From Pseudofabraea citricarpa (Eukaryota; Ascomycota; Leotiomycetes; Helotiales; Dermateaceae), in assembly GCA_029641185.1 (NCBI GenBank), contig JAPWGK010000005.1, forward strand, positions 1,054,001 through 1,118,000: a DNA stretch of 64,000 bases. Reading direction: 5' to 3'. The notes beneath the pieces were generated by a model that worked only from the letters and a program-made list of their open reading frames with translations, did not search any database and was not told the origin of the DNA. The stretch's first letter is position 1. Each line of letters starts with the position of its first letter. Below are positions 48,643 to 59,961 of the stretch, piece by piece. The position numbers and the translations under genes were made by a program.

Positions 48643-50303
48643 ATGGCAGCACAGAAGGTCTTCTGCTTCCGCGGCTTCCAACCAAATTTCCAACCTTCAT
48701 CATTAATTTCTCGTAGGCTCAGGTGTCCACCGCGATCTGTCGTGAGAACAATGTCCAACCCCAGCTCCGAACCAAATTACATGATAAATGAAGCCATCGA
48801 AGAGGAAACAATCCCCGGCTACAGCTCTAACGACTATCACTCGACCCATCCGGGGCAGGTACTCAACGATAGATATCAGGCCATCACAAAGCTGGGATGG
48901 GGATTCGGCTCCATAGTCTGGCTAGCAGAAGATTTGCGGCGGTATATAATTTCTTTTTGGTGTGACTTCGTCACTCTTTTTGTATTGGCTGGGCTAAGTA
49001 TTAGTAGATATAGAGAGGAGCCCGAGGAGAATTGTTCTCAATATGTCGCCATCAAGATTGGGACCTGCACATATGGCAGTATTGCCGCTACTGAGCACGA
49101 GTTGAAGCTCTCCCAGCACATCAGCACGGCGAACCCGTCGCACCCTGGCGCCGGCTACATTAGGACTCCGATAGGTAACTTTCAGATCCGCGGATCCAAC
49201 GGGAATCATGTCTGTTTAGTCTATCGCCCTATGAGGGAAACATTGTATGACTTCCGGAACCGTTTTAAGAACCATCGATTTCCCGCACGTATCCTTAAGC
49301 TTTACATAGTTCTCCTCCTACAAGGACTCAACTACCTCCATTCAGAATGTCATCTCATTCACACGGGCAAGTCTTTGAAATCCTTACTGACAGGTATCAA
49401 CTTCTTATTTTCGTCCAGCTAACCGAGTATATTAGACCTTAAAGAAGACAATATCCTTGTCGACTTGGAAAGCGAGCTAGTCCTAGAAGATTTCGTTCAG
49501 CAGCAGAGAAAAACCACCTTGCCTCGACATATTGCAGACGGCGGCCATATTACCTACTTGTCACAGAGTGATTTTGGTCCACTTCGAGACTATTTCATCC
49601 TCCCAGAAATTGCCGACTTGGATCTCGCACAGTCTGGCGAGGGGGCCGTCCATATCCATCCTATCCAGCCTCACCGCTATCGCGCACCAGAAGTCATTCT
49701 AGGGACTGGATGGTCGTACAGTGCAGATATATGGAATATGGGCGTGTTGGTATGTTCTCCCCCGATTAGTCATCGTGCCTTGTCTCTGACGATGCAGATA
49801 TGGAACATGATGGAAGGTAAAGATCTATTTATCAACCTTAAGGACGACCAAGGGAATTATAATGCGCATGCCCACCTTGGACAGATGATTGCCCTGTTAG
49901 GCCCACCACCAAAGTCTCTTCTTGGAAGGGAGAGAACTTTTCGCAAATTAACCTTTACGCCCGCAGTTCATAATCCCAAAGGACACTTGTGCAGGAACGC
50001 ATTCCAGTACTTTGGTGGCCCATTTTTCAATGATAATGGTAAGTTTAAAGTTTTACAAGTCCGGGCCCTTTCAGAGAGATCCATGTGTTGACCACCATTC
50101 GACTACTAGGAGAATTCATACGCAATGACTTGATCCCGCGGGACGTTGAGCTTGCCGACACCATCACGCTTTTTCAAGGGGAGGACAAACAGCAATTTCT
50201 AAACTTCGTGAAGAAAATGCTCCAATGGCAGCCAGAAAAGAGAAGCAGAGCCAAAGACCTGCTTGAAGATCCCTTTCTTCAACTAGGAGACGAGGGTGAT
50301 TGA
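48643..50303 (+). CDS. SRPK-like protein kinase 3 with a GC-AG intron
   Basis: Paralog of the kinase at 41.2 kb, 466 residues from exons 48643-48941, 49014-49366, 49436-49749, 49798-50038 and 50110-50303. The N-terminus MAAQKVFCFRGFQPN...SLISRRLRCPPRS is basic and without acidic residues, like a mitochondrial presequence. EETIPGYSSNDYHSTHPGQV precedes KLGWGFGSIVWLAED, YVAIKIG, HTDLKEDNI, RAPEVILGTGWSYSADIWN and FGGPFFNDN. The DFG triad is DLD (IADLDLAQSG): the metal-binding Asp stays but Gly is Asp, so activity may be altered. The second intron (49367-49435) begins GCAAGT, the GC-AG class. Introns 1 (72 bp) and 3 (48 bp) are multiples of three without stops, so retained forms stay in frame; intron 1 would add a hydrophobic segment. 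Confidence 0.92.
49367..49435 (+). other. GC-AG intron in kinase 3
   Basis: Only this junction restores HTDLKEDNI: donor G|GCAAGT, branch site CTAAC, acceptor ATTAG. GCAAGT is the usual consensus of the GC-AG class. The paralog at 41.2 kb has a GT donor at the same codon position and phase. Confidence 0.8.
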
Positions 50304-51532
50304 TAACCCCCGCAATTATTCTCTTGCTACCTGCATATTAAGTATAGACCCTATATAAGTAGGGTACTACACAGCGGTTAAGCATGCTAATTAAATTTGT
50401 GAACCCCCCTTCGAGGCATTGATACAAGGCTGCGAATGATACAATTGAAAATGATTATCTTTTAAACGAAGATGAATGTTATACTCTTTATAATTACATC
50501 AATCCCCTCGCCTTTTGAATTTCACATGTTATATTAGCAGAACACGTTGCTTTTCAGAGAGATAAGATTAATTGTAGCTTATGACTTCTTTGCTATCAGT
50601 CAGTATTCTGAAATTTTATCTTTTAGTTTCTTATCAATCATTTTATACAAGACAAAGCATCTACTAAGTGCAAGACGCTTTCTGTGATCGTCTAGTCGTT
50701 TTTCATATGTGAAGACTAACGTAAAATTAATTTTGTGGCCAATGTTAAAAAGCAGAGACTGCGATTATGTTCCTCCATCTTGGTAACTTCGGGGGTCCAG
50801 AGCTTTAGGTTTTGCGCGCCTTGCCTCAGTAAGGATCGCTGACGGTTGACCGTTCCTGAAGAGCAATATACATTAGTCACGCGGAATAACTCCTTCTGCA
50901 TATACTCGAAAGAATTGGCGAAGGAACAGGAAGAGGACAAAGGCATCTGATATGAATGGCAGTGTGATTAAAAGGCTAGAAACCAGATATTTAATATCGG
51001 CAGTAATGATAGTTGAAAGTAATGAGAACGAAGACTAGATACCTAGCTACGCAAAGAGAACGCAATTCCGAGGGTCGACAAGGAAAGCAACAAGCAGTGA
51101 TAATGAGGTTGTTGGGGATGAAGAAGAAGATGAAAACGATAGCGACAATGAAGTGTCCATCACCTTAGTTACTAATAGTAGCTTTCGAGTATCTGGAAGG
51201 ATGCCAAGTCTGGCCTCAATGCTAGTACTCATAGAAATTGCAAGAGTACCTACCTACCTAGGTAGGTAATATTGGAGTGACATGTCTGGTAAGTCCTTTA
51301 CTGACCCCAACAAACAAGCCCCATTCGTTCTGAAGGCGAGATGGTCCAGTCAGATCTTCTTGTCGAGGCTCTGGACACAGAGAAAGGGGTCTCGGCTGAG
51401 CGCTGGCCTGTCTACACAGCCTTGCAGCAAGGCTGATACAGTAACCAACCTCTTATCATTACCGTACCGACACATCTTCACCAAACCCATTGCCATCTAC
51501 CTTCTTTTCTTGCACACTACACTGAATCTGCA
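50304..51532. other. 1.2 kb intergenic region
   Basis: AT-leaning after the kinase, then the promoter of the gene at 51533. A perfect 18-bp palindrome TACCTACCTAGGTAGGTA lies at 51251-51268. A 76-codon minus frame (50946-50716) is unsupported. Confidence 0.45.
51251..51268. repeat. 18-bp perfect palindrome TACCTACCTAGGTAGGTA
   Basis: Self-complementary over all 18 bases, about 265 bp upstream of the next start codon. Shorter relatives occur near 35474 and 56060. Confidence 0.7.
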
Positions 51533-52305
51533 ATGCTAAATACTATTTCTCGATCCCTTCTTCGGGCCCCTCCTGCGCGATGCGCTCAGCGAGGCCAGCG
51601 CCAATACTCGGCACTCGCAATTTATACATCCTTCCCAGCAACCTTGTTCCGGTACAGCGCGAAGTCGAAGTCAGCCCTTTACAACCGGACGGCCCGTCAG
51701 GTCGGAGGCGATGAAATTTATGAGGATGGTGTTGAGGTCTCAGCGAACGGCCTGGTCGGCCCGAAAGCATCAGACGACTGGACCTGCACGTATCTGTACA
51801 ATTGGTGTTGTGCGACTTTGCGCTAACTTAGCATAGCATCGAACGGGGCTTTTCTCATGCCAAATACTTTCAACATGCAAGAGATTATTCGGAGTAATTT
51901 TGACCAATATGTCGAGGATGAAGAAACTGGGAAGACTGTTGAGATTCCGCTCATTTTCACTGTGCGAAAGGGTAATCATGCCTCAAGTGCTGCACGCCAT
52001 CATCATTTAGTCGAACTCACATTGTCCAGGAACACCAGTCCCGAGTCCCCTGATACTCTTCCATGAGTCCGCTGAGCGATTCTCCCTTCAGCCCTCGCGA
52101 CAGATGCCAATCGAAGGTCAGTGTCCTGGTTACTTTTCTGCTCTCAACTAGTCACTCATTACTCATGAACATAGAATTGAACAAGAGTCTGGATGAGTTT
52201 TTCGCAAAGCACGCAGAGAAGCAAGTTGCAGAAGAGTGGTTCGATGACCATGATTATAATACTGCGGTAGCAGCGGAAGATATACCAGCGTGGATGACCA
52301 AATGA
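51533..52305 (+). CDS. Protein of unknown function with possible mitochondrial presequence
   Basis: 204 residues from exons 51533-51789, 51832-51971, 52030-52116 and 52175-52305. The first intron is the least certain: 42 bp, with its CTAAC branch very close to the acceptor. The N-terminus MLNTISRSLLRAPPARCAQR then GQRQYSAL is Arg/Ser/Leu-rich with no acidic residue, so a mitochondrial presequence is likely. After the second splice come SNGAFLMPNTFNMQEIIRSN, VPSPLILFHESAERFSLQPS and ELNKSLDEFFAKHAEKQVAE, a compact alpha/beta pattern that reads like a real conserved fungal protein, but I cannot name the family. The C-terminus ends in DIPAWMTK. Confidence 0.72.
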
Positions 52306-53989
52306 GTTCAGAGGGAAAACGGAACGATTGCCTTGTATAAACCTGACTGCTCCCACCATTTCAATTGGCAAAGGACTTGCGTATGAATGCGGAGTCTTGC
52401 TTGAGGTGTGTAAAAATGACATATGATCCAGATTGACTTGTATAGTATCGCATTGTTTTAAGCAATATATCAAAAAAGAAATCTCCCCTATAACCGCAAC
52501 GGCAAAAGTCGGTGGCTGCACGGGCTCTCGTACAACTTTTTGGTCTGAAAAGGCAAGTAGCTAATAACTAGTAGATCAGCGTATTTCCCAGTCTGCCCTT
52601 TTGCCCAGTGGGGCAACAAAGCACTGCCAGAATTAGTCACGGCCTGACCGTCCTATTTAGCTCGAAGATGCTGTGTGCCGCTTCCTGGTTAGCCTTCTAT
52701 TTAAGTGGTATTACACCGTTCAACCTACGGGCCTGTTTGACAACCATTGTTTCTCAGTGTTATTGTTTTCTCTACGTCTCGGAAACCTAGTATCCGGTCC
52801 TAGGTATCGAAACAATACCTTTTGTAATACCCCTGTTGGTCACTTCCAAGTCATAACCGCGCGGTAAGTCTACAAAAACATCATCCATTTGCGCCTAGAG
52901 AAGACAGAGTAGAGATTTAACATAGCCGGAGAGTTCAATAGTAACAAGAGACCGACGTGGAGCCGCTTTCCAAATGACTCATCGATTATTTTACCAAGAT
53001 GACAAGTGAATCATTGAGTTTGAGATAGCTCACTAGAAAAGAGGGCAATTTGCGCGTTTCGAGTTAAACTCCCCAAAAGAACCTAGTTTTCAGATTGTGG
53101 CTATGAAAGACAAAGCTCTCTGATATCTGCTTCAACCCCAGTTTTCTTGTCAGCCGCTATCACAGTAGTTGTTTCTTAACTGTTTGGATTACTCTCATCG
53201 ACGGTCGATTTTTTTTCCGCAACTGTTCAACTCAGTTCTTCTCGCCAAGAACTACTACACATTTCATTCTCAGCCGTCGACGTATCTCTAACTTGCAAAT
53301 CTTCCAGATCGGCTCTAGCTCGGTCTTCAACTACCACAACAATAATTATAAGCCATTACAATCATTATAATACACCCGAATCCTGCTCCATGTTTGGCCT
53401 TTGCTCCTGTTCTTCGAAGACTGCTTCCAATGGCATCTAGATAGAACAGGGGATTAAGAAGAACGAGTTCTTGATCAGTGCATGTGTAATATCAATCAAT
53501 CATAAAGCATTTCAGTGCCGGAGAGGTACTTCGAGTATTTCTCACCCTTTTTCACTAACACGTCGAACACAGACAATTTTCTCGGTTATATGACATATCC
53601 AGACCAAATACCACAAGTTCCGATGCCTCGTATCTCATGTACATTTTGTCTAATAGGTTATCTGAAAAAAAGTCTTTCAATTTGATTCATGATTCGTTGA
53701 CCTAAATCCTCCTACACTTGCTGTTTAATCACTTGTGGGCAAACAGCAATGGTTAAATTTCAGCATTTCCTCCCAGAATTATTCGAGGCAGTTCGGGCAC
53801 AAGAGAAATCTTCCGTCTCTCTCTTGGAGACAAGGGATCGCATGAGATAGCTGTTGGTTTTAGTCAGAGCAAATAACGCACTTCCTTTTGCACCGAGGTG
53901 TATATCTCATGCATTCAAAAACCAGCTGAATTCTCCCCTGATAAACACATGCTTCTATCTGAAATCTAGATAATAAAAATAGACATAAA
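52306..53989. other. 1.7 kb intergenic region
   Basis: No supported ORF on either strand; T-rich and AT-leaning towards 53.2-53.7 kb. It is the shared 3' flank of convergent genes, plus sequence I cannot explain. Confidence 0.5.
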
Positions 53990-55063
53990 TTAGACGTGGG
54001 CCTTGAGAAATTCAAAGCCTCTGTTAACAATTGCACTAAAGTCATCTCCAGCTTGAGCTTTTGCATCGAAACCATGTCCAGCGCCCTCGACGAGCACCAA
54101 TTTTGTTTCCACACCGCTTGCTTTCAACTCCTCGTATGCTTGCTGAGAAAATTTGGAGTCAACCAGGGTGTCTGCAGTGCCATGTATGAAATACGTGGGT
54201 GGAAAGTTGCCCTTATAGAATAGAGCAGCTGGGTCTACACGAGACAAATTGTCATCTCCAATAACCGTTTGCATGTGTTTGCCTTCCTTGATAGCGTTGA
54301 ACATCCATGCGACTCGAGGGTTGGTGAAATCGGGACCGTTTGGCCCCATTGGTGGCGGGCCGCTAGTTGGTGGAGGAATGTCCTTGTATACCTGGTCGAT
54401 GAATGCCTTTTCGAACTCAGGAATCTTAGATAATGCGAGTGAAGGCGTGTAGTAAAATGAGTCCCCTAGGTATTTCATCCCATATAGATCTAATATGGCA
54501 TGAGGTGGTCTAGGTGCAGCGGCCTACCTCGTTTCAAGCTCATGTGTAAGTGAGAGCCTGTATGGTATGTAATCTCGCATAGCACTCACCATTAGAAGAG
54601 CTAAAGTTGCTCCGCAGGAATTCCCTAGTGCTACAGTCTTTGTGCCATCCACGTCTACCCCAGCATCACTCTTCAATAAACCTGGTAACTTTGTCTGAGC
54701 CCATTCGTAGGCATCGAGAGAGTCTGCCACTGGGCCGTCGTATAAAGTTGTAGTTGGACAAAGTCTGTAATTGGCTGAAACAACAACAAAACCAAGTTCC
54801 AATAACTTCTCGATATGGATTCTGGAGAGTAGCTCTTTCGATCCTACAGTGAAGTTTCCACCGTGGAAGTAAATGGCTAACAGAAGCAAAACTAATCAGC
54901 ATCGTGAAGCAACAAAAGTACGAGTAACGAAAAGACAGAAAGGCAACAAATTAGTGGACCAACCAATCGGAGATTTTGTGTTTCCATTGTTCGTGCTGTG
55001 GTAAACATCGGCAGCTATCGAAATATCATCTACTTCTTTGAAGATATATTCCTTGCGTTCCAT
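53990..55063 (-). CDS. Alpha/beta hydrolase fold-3 (esterase/lipase-like)
   Basis: Serine hydrolase of the hormone-sensitive-lipase-type alpha/beta fold, 306 residues from exons 55063-54964, 54876-54590 and 54523-53990. The oxyanion motif HGGNF is in IAIYFHGGNFTVGS. The nucleophile elbow is TVALGNSCGATLALLM (G-N-S-C-G). The Asp is in FIHGTADTLVDS and the His in LVEGAGHGFDAKA, so the triad is complete. No signal peptide: the start MERKEYIFKEVDDISIAADV is the usual intracellular form. A longer upstream reading has no ATG. The first intron (87 bp) joins SPI to AIYF in phase 1. A Pro-rich insertion (DIPPPTSGPPPMGPNGPD) occupies the cap region. It probably cleaves short-chain esters. Confidence 0.92.
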
Positions 55064-55150
55064 ATTTGAGATTTTATTGAACAGTTCGGGGTGTGATTCT
55101 GAATGAGATTTTACCAACACGATAGCCCTATCACAGAGATTCTATAATTC

Positions 55151-55444
55151 TCAGCTGGAATAAGTGCTAATCATCAGGCAAATATTAATGTTTCTTAACT
55201 CCAGAGCATTCCGCGGAACTGCTGTTGGTCGGGTAGCTTTCCCCGAGCCGAGGCCACGAGCGATGCTAGCTACACGCTCAATAGATACACCCTTCTTATC
55301 ATACTTAGGTGTTGCAGGATCCGCTTCCCGACTCTTTCTATAACACAATGCGCTTTTCGTGACACCGAGTTGCTTCCAGACCCCTAGTGAACATTTCTTG
55401 GTGCCTTTATACAGCAAGATCTTGACCGAAATTTTGAGGGTCAT
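55151..55444 (-). CDS. Doubtful short ORF
   Basis: 97 codons from the ATG at 55444, with WKQLGVTKSALCYRKSREAD and IERVASIARGLGSGKATRP. The first stretch looks like a helix-turn-helix, as in transposases or repressors, but too little remains to name a family. It might be a relic. No intron or neighbour supports it. Confidence 0.2.
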   Translation of the reverse strand: MTLKISVKILLYKGTKKCSLGVWKQLGVTKSALCYRKSREADPATPKYDKKGVSIERVASIARGLGSGKATRPTAVPRNALELRNINICLMISTYSS

Positions 55445-56577
55445 TTCTGTGAATTTCAATAACTGTCATTCCACTTGGCCATATGTCATTTTCCTTGCGT
55501 TTTAAGACGCTTTACTCTATCGCTGCGTCCGTTTAGTATTGTCTGGGTTCAAGAGAGCCTTGGTAACACTTCAGGCGGATTCCATCTGCTCCTTCATTTA
55601 TTCTGAGTTGGTAGAGCTACTATCAGTGTTGCCTTTGGCGTTATTTCTAGCATTGCCACTAGTGTTACTATCAGTACCGGACTCTATGTTATTAGAGGAC
55701 ATGATTTTACAAAAGGTAGGTATGCTGGAGTGTTGGTGGTAACAAAAGAAACTGCTCTTTGTTCCTTTCTTTAGAAACACGTGTGATAGAAGCCGAGAGA
55801 AATCAAGTGAAGGGGCATACATCTCTTTAAGTATAGTATAACCTTCGTGCAGATTCCTAGTGAATCGTTGGAAGACAGCTGGATATTTGATGGAAATCTA
55901 GCGCCAAAATTAGTAGGAGTGTCAAAAGATCAATAGATGTCTGCTGGAAACATGAATGACTGGTATGGCAGGAGTTTATAAAACAATTGGAGGCTTGTTA
56001 AAGAGTTTTGTTGGCCTAATGGTATATGCCTGCACCGGAGATGATGTAGAAAATAGGTAGGTAGGCGAATCTAAGGCACAGAGGTACCTGCAAGGTTTTA
56101 CGAACAAAAATCTGAACAATCATTCAAAGATTCAATATCCGGTGAATAGCTGGATAGGCAGGTACGTTTAACAAACACCATACAGACAATCAGACAGTTC
56201 ACATGACTGTCGAGTGAATAAAGTACTGGTAGTAGCTTATCTATCTTCAGGAGCTCACAATGTTCTGCAAAAAAGATCTCCCAAAGTGAATCGGATTTCT
56301 TCAAACAAATTATAACGTCCAAGCACATCAGTCAGGTTCCATTATGATTCTCTGCTTCCTAACTACCATTTTATATCAGAACCCATGCAGAAATGAAACC
56401 AGTAAGCAGTATTTAACGGTCCCTGGAAGTGGCTAGCTCTGAACGCTGCAGGGTGGTTGCTGTACAGCCTGGAATTGCAATAACCGAGGTTTCTCCTCCC
56501 TCATCTATCATTTTGTTGCAGGTACAGCAAAGCCCAGCAAACCCCAAGCGTAAACAAAAGCCCTCCAAATGCATAAG
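55445..56577. other. 1.1 kb gap
   Basis: No supported gene; a 74-codon minus frame (55822-55598) is Asn/Ser-rich and probably accidental. Confidence 0.4.
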
Positions 56578-56982
56578 TCAGGCAGTTGACGATCCACATC
56601 CAGCCGTATGATGAGCTCTAAAGAAGTTATCAGCTGATGGATGCCCTTCTAGGATAGCTTCTTCCTTTACCTTCTTCATTCTAAGTTCTTTAATGTCTTG
56701 AGAGATGATTCGTGCATACGAGATATCAAACCCCCACCGCACAAGATCAGGCACAGATTCATCTGGAATCATCATTCGATGGAGATGTCGACCGTCCCAT
56801 GCGACTTTGGCGAGGGCGCTGTCGAGGACGACAAGGTCTCTCTTGCTAAACCAGGTACTGATCCATGTGCGGATTGTGGATGTCGTCGCCGTGATTTCAG
56901 GAAATTCGAGGGTCAGCTTATCGTTTTCTGTTGCAGATTGGTCCTGAGTGCTAAGTGCAGCTACACTTGTTGAGGGCGCCAT
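56578..56982 (-). CDS. Small unknown protein
   Basis: 134 residues from the ATG at 56982; a longer reading to 57045 lacks an ATG. Unknown family. The composition looks protein-like: an acidic start (ATENDKLTLEFPEITATTST), a Trp-containing helix (RTWISTWFSKRDLVVLD) and a charged helix (ISQDIKELRMKKVKEEAILE), ending in a His/Cys tail. No signal peptide. It stands between the hydrolase and the orphan at 57.5 kb. Confidence 0.4.
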   Translation of the reverse strand: MAPSTSVAALSTQDQSATENDKLTLEFPEITATTSTIRTWISTWFSKRDLVVLDSALAKVAWDGRHLHRMMIPDESVPDLVRWGFDISYARIISQDIKELRMKKVKEEAILEGHPSADNFFRAHHTAGCGSSTA

Positions 56983-57475
56983 GATGTGATTACAGTCGTT
57001 TGGTGATGAAACTGCAAACGCAGGGAAGTTGTGGGATCTGCTCAAGCACTTGTGCGCGCTTTCGGTTTATGGAGGCTCTTTGGTGACTCATAGGAGAATA
57101 TATCGCTAAGACTTATCAATGTGTTTGTATTCAGGACAAACACCTGATCCTCGATATTGAAGTCAATATGTGCTTGAAAACATTTACCAAGTTTTTATCG
57201 TCATCACTGTTACAATTGTCATTAAAAACAAACTCTTTGAAGTCATTTTTTTCAGATCAACCTCTCAATTATTGCCAGACAAACTATTCAAAACTAGCCA
57301 CTTGTTTATCGTCGTCAGAATTGCAGATAATGATTTGGATCTCATCCAGTGACTCACCTCTATAAGTTTCTTTTGTAGGTTCTTGTATTCGTTGTCGTAA
57401 ATTATGCCTATATAAGATGGAAATGAAGCATTGTCAAGATTGGGTACTAGAAAGCCTGTTAGCGCCCCAAGCGAT
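56983..57475. other. Short AT-leaning gap
   Basis: 0.5 kb shared upstream region of two divergent unknown genes; possible upstream exons of the gene at 57476 cannot be excluded, since its frame stays open upstream to 57431. Confidence 0.4.
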
Positions 57476-58184
57476 ATGGAATTACAGCCTCCAAGAAGAT
57501 ATTCTCTAGAAGGCACTTGTTCTAGCCGTGCTGGCCCGAGGATTGAAATGAGTACCGTCCTGAAAGATATAATATCTCATGAACTGCCAGAACCGGGCCG
57601 CGAAGCAGTCAAAATGATTAAACCCAACAACGGACCATCTGAGAATCAAATTCAGCCTCCCTACGCCATTCTTGACATGAAGATGCTGAAGGAATTGCTC
57701 GATATTCAGAAGCAGGACTTGACTTATTGCCTCAAATGTGCTTTGGTAGAATACGATAAAGGCAGGAAAGACCACCAAGAAGCTTTCGAGAAGAAAACTC
57801 CGGTAAGCCGCGTAAGGAGAACCTTGTTTTCTCCAATCACTAACAATTCCATAGTGGGCACGACGAGCTTTATCCAAACTTCTCCATTGCTCGGAGAAGT
57901 TCTCGACGGGTCCATTTGCCGCCTGGAGTAGCATTGCAAGTGCAGTATCAATAAAGATCTGGCCTGCTGTCATGTTCAATTGGCCAGGGGATTGGTGGAG
58001 TTTGTCTACAAACCTGTGGTCACTCTGCTGGGCCATTCCTATTGTGGTTATCACTTGGTGGTCGGCAAAGGTGTATGAAGCGTGGGCCGACAAGTGTAAG
58101 GAGCAATGGTTTGAAGCAGCCAATCCTCAAGGGAATGAACAGCAAGAGGCAAGGTACCCAGACTCTCATCTGATCGTCCCTTAA
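57476..58184 (+). CDS. Unknown protein with two Trp-rich hydrophobic segments
   Basis: 218 residues from exons 57476-57802 and 57855-58184. The intron (57803-57854, 52 bp) has donor GTAAGC, branch ACTAAC and acceptor CATAG, and joins two open frames, so the plus strand is the coding one; a 205-codon frame on the minus strand is its shadow. The N-terminal half is helical and charged (ELLDIQKQDLTYCLKCALVE). The C-terminal half contains SSIASAVSIKIWPAVMFNW and LWSLCWAIPIVVITWW, likely two membrane-associating helices, then a charged tail (EAWADKCKEQWFEAANPQ). The family is not recognised. It is the last gene before the AT-rich block, only about 150 bp from it. Confidence 0.65.
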
Positions 58185-59451
58185 CGTACTGCACATCGAA
58201 GGAAGGACTAAAGCCGTTTGGTTGTTGAAAGGGGTTATCATTTAAAAAGATCCTCGGAAGTATTATAACCATTTCATTTTAAAACATTTACGTGCACTAT
58301 TATGTAAAAATAATTTTTTCATTTAAATAAAGTTTGAAAAAAGGTCCCAATTGTTAATTTGCCAACTAGAAATTGTATAGGAATAATACCACGTGCTAGC
58401 TTGTAGTCTTTAGAAGGTTTATAAAACCCTTCCTCTTATAGATAACAACAACCATACTAGTAAATTATCTTATTAATAGAAGCAAATATATACTTCTTTG
58501 TTAACTTTGGATTTTTCAAGGGCCTAAACTATTACGGTAGTAACTATAACAATTAATTAGAGATCGAGACTAGAAGAATTCTAGCTTTAATTTATTATAA
58601 GCGAGTGTAGATTTTACAGATATATCTCCCTAATATAGGCAGCAAATAAATACCTTATAAAGACTTCCCTAGGAGCAAGTTAGTAGAGCAAATAATAAAA
58701 ATTTATATAATTATATCTCTGTTAGAGAGTAGGGAAGAGAATAAGACTATTATTTATTATTTATTTTACTTTAGATTTCGATATATATTATTAGCTTTTA
58801 TCTTTTTACTATATTTTAAGACTTTCTTAAAGAATAAGTTATAATATAATATAAACTAGCGTTTAAGTATATATATACTAGGAGCTAACTAGATATTATA
58901 ATATATATAATAAGAGCTAATTATTAACGTAATCTTATATAAGTAGCTAGGCTAGGGAGTCGGAGGATATAATACACGTAACCTAATAAAATATTCTTTT
59001 AGTTTACTCCTAAAAACTAAAGTTTTCTCTTTTTAATTTTTTTTTTTAAGGAGGTATTTATTTATAATACTAATAACTTTAGAACGAATAATACTATAAA
59101 ATTAAGAGCTATAATATTCGAATCCTTATAAAATTTAACCCCCCCCCTCTTTATTTATACCTCCCTATATATAATATATAAGATTATAATATTTAGTAAT
59201 CGCTCGAAATAAAATATTCCCTTTTTAGGATAAAAAAAGTAAAGCAAAAGCGAGGCTTAGTAAGGCGTATAACTAATAGATTCTTCTAGCTTTACTCTTT
59301 TTATAAAGCCTAGGTAAGACCTTAGGAGGATAAAAGATTATAAAAGGTTAATAATCCCTTATATTTTATTATTTATATAATTAATATATATAAATTAGAT
59401 ATTATTATTCTTATTAATATATTAATAAAAGCTTTCTTAAGAACTAGTATT

Positions 59452-59872
59452 ATAATACTTATATAAGTTACTTAAGATATATATTATATATAAACTTTAT
59501 TTATATATTTTATTTATCTTATATTATAATTTATTAACCTAAATTATATAACTAGAAATTTACTAAGTAAAATAAATTATATATAACTTATCTTATATAT
59601 TTATTTACCTAAGAATATATATAATAAAAAATACTTAGAAAATAAATATTAATATAATAAGAAAAATTACTTATAATTAGTTTCTTATACTTTTTTTTCT
59701 TTTCTTTTTTTTTCTTTTCTTATACTTAGATTTTTTATTATTAATTAGTTATATTAATCTCTTATTTATTTTATATTTTATATATTATAATATTATCTAA
59801 GTATTACTTTTTTATTTTTATCTTAATAAAAATAATAAAAATATATACGAACTTATAAAACTTTTATTATTA
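59452..59872 (+). repeat. LTR-like repeat copy A
   Basis: About 0.4 kb sharing nearly all its sequence in order with copy B (59962-60380), e.g. the ATATAAGTTACTTAAGATAT start and a T/C-rich middle. Differences are mostly C-to-T or G-to-A, as expected after RIP. Confidence 0.7.
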
Positions 59873-59961
59873 GTATAATTATCTTATAATTATATATATA
59901 TATAAATAATATATATATAATTACAAATATATATTAATACTTAATTAATTAATTAGTTATT

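Noticed and set aside
57506..58123. 205-codon frame on the minus strand
   Set aside because: It is antisense to a two-exon plus-strand gene whose intron has GTAAGC, ACTAAC and CATAG signals and joins two clean frames; the minus frame has no such support.
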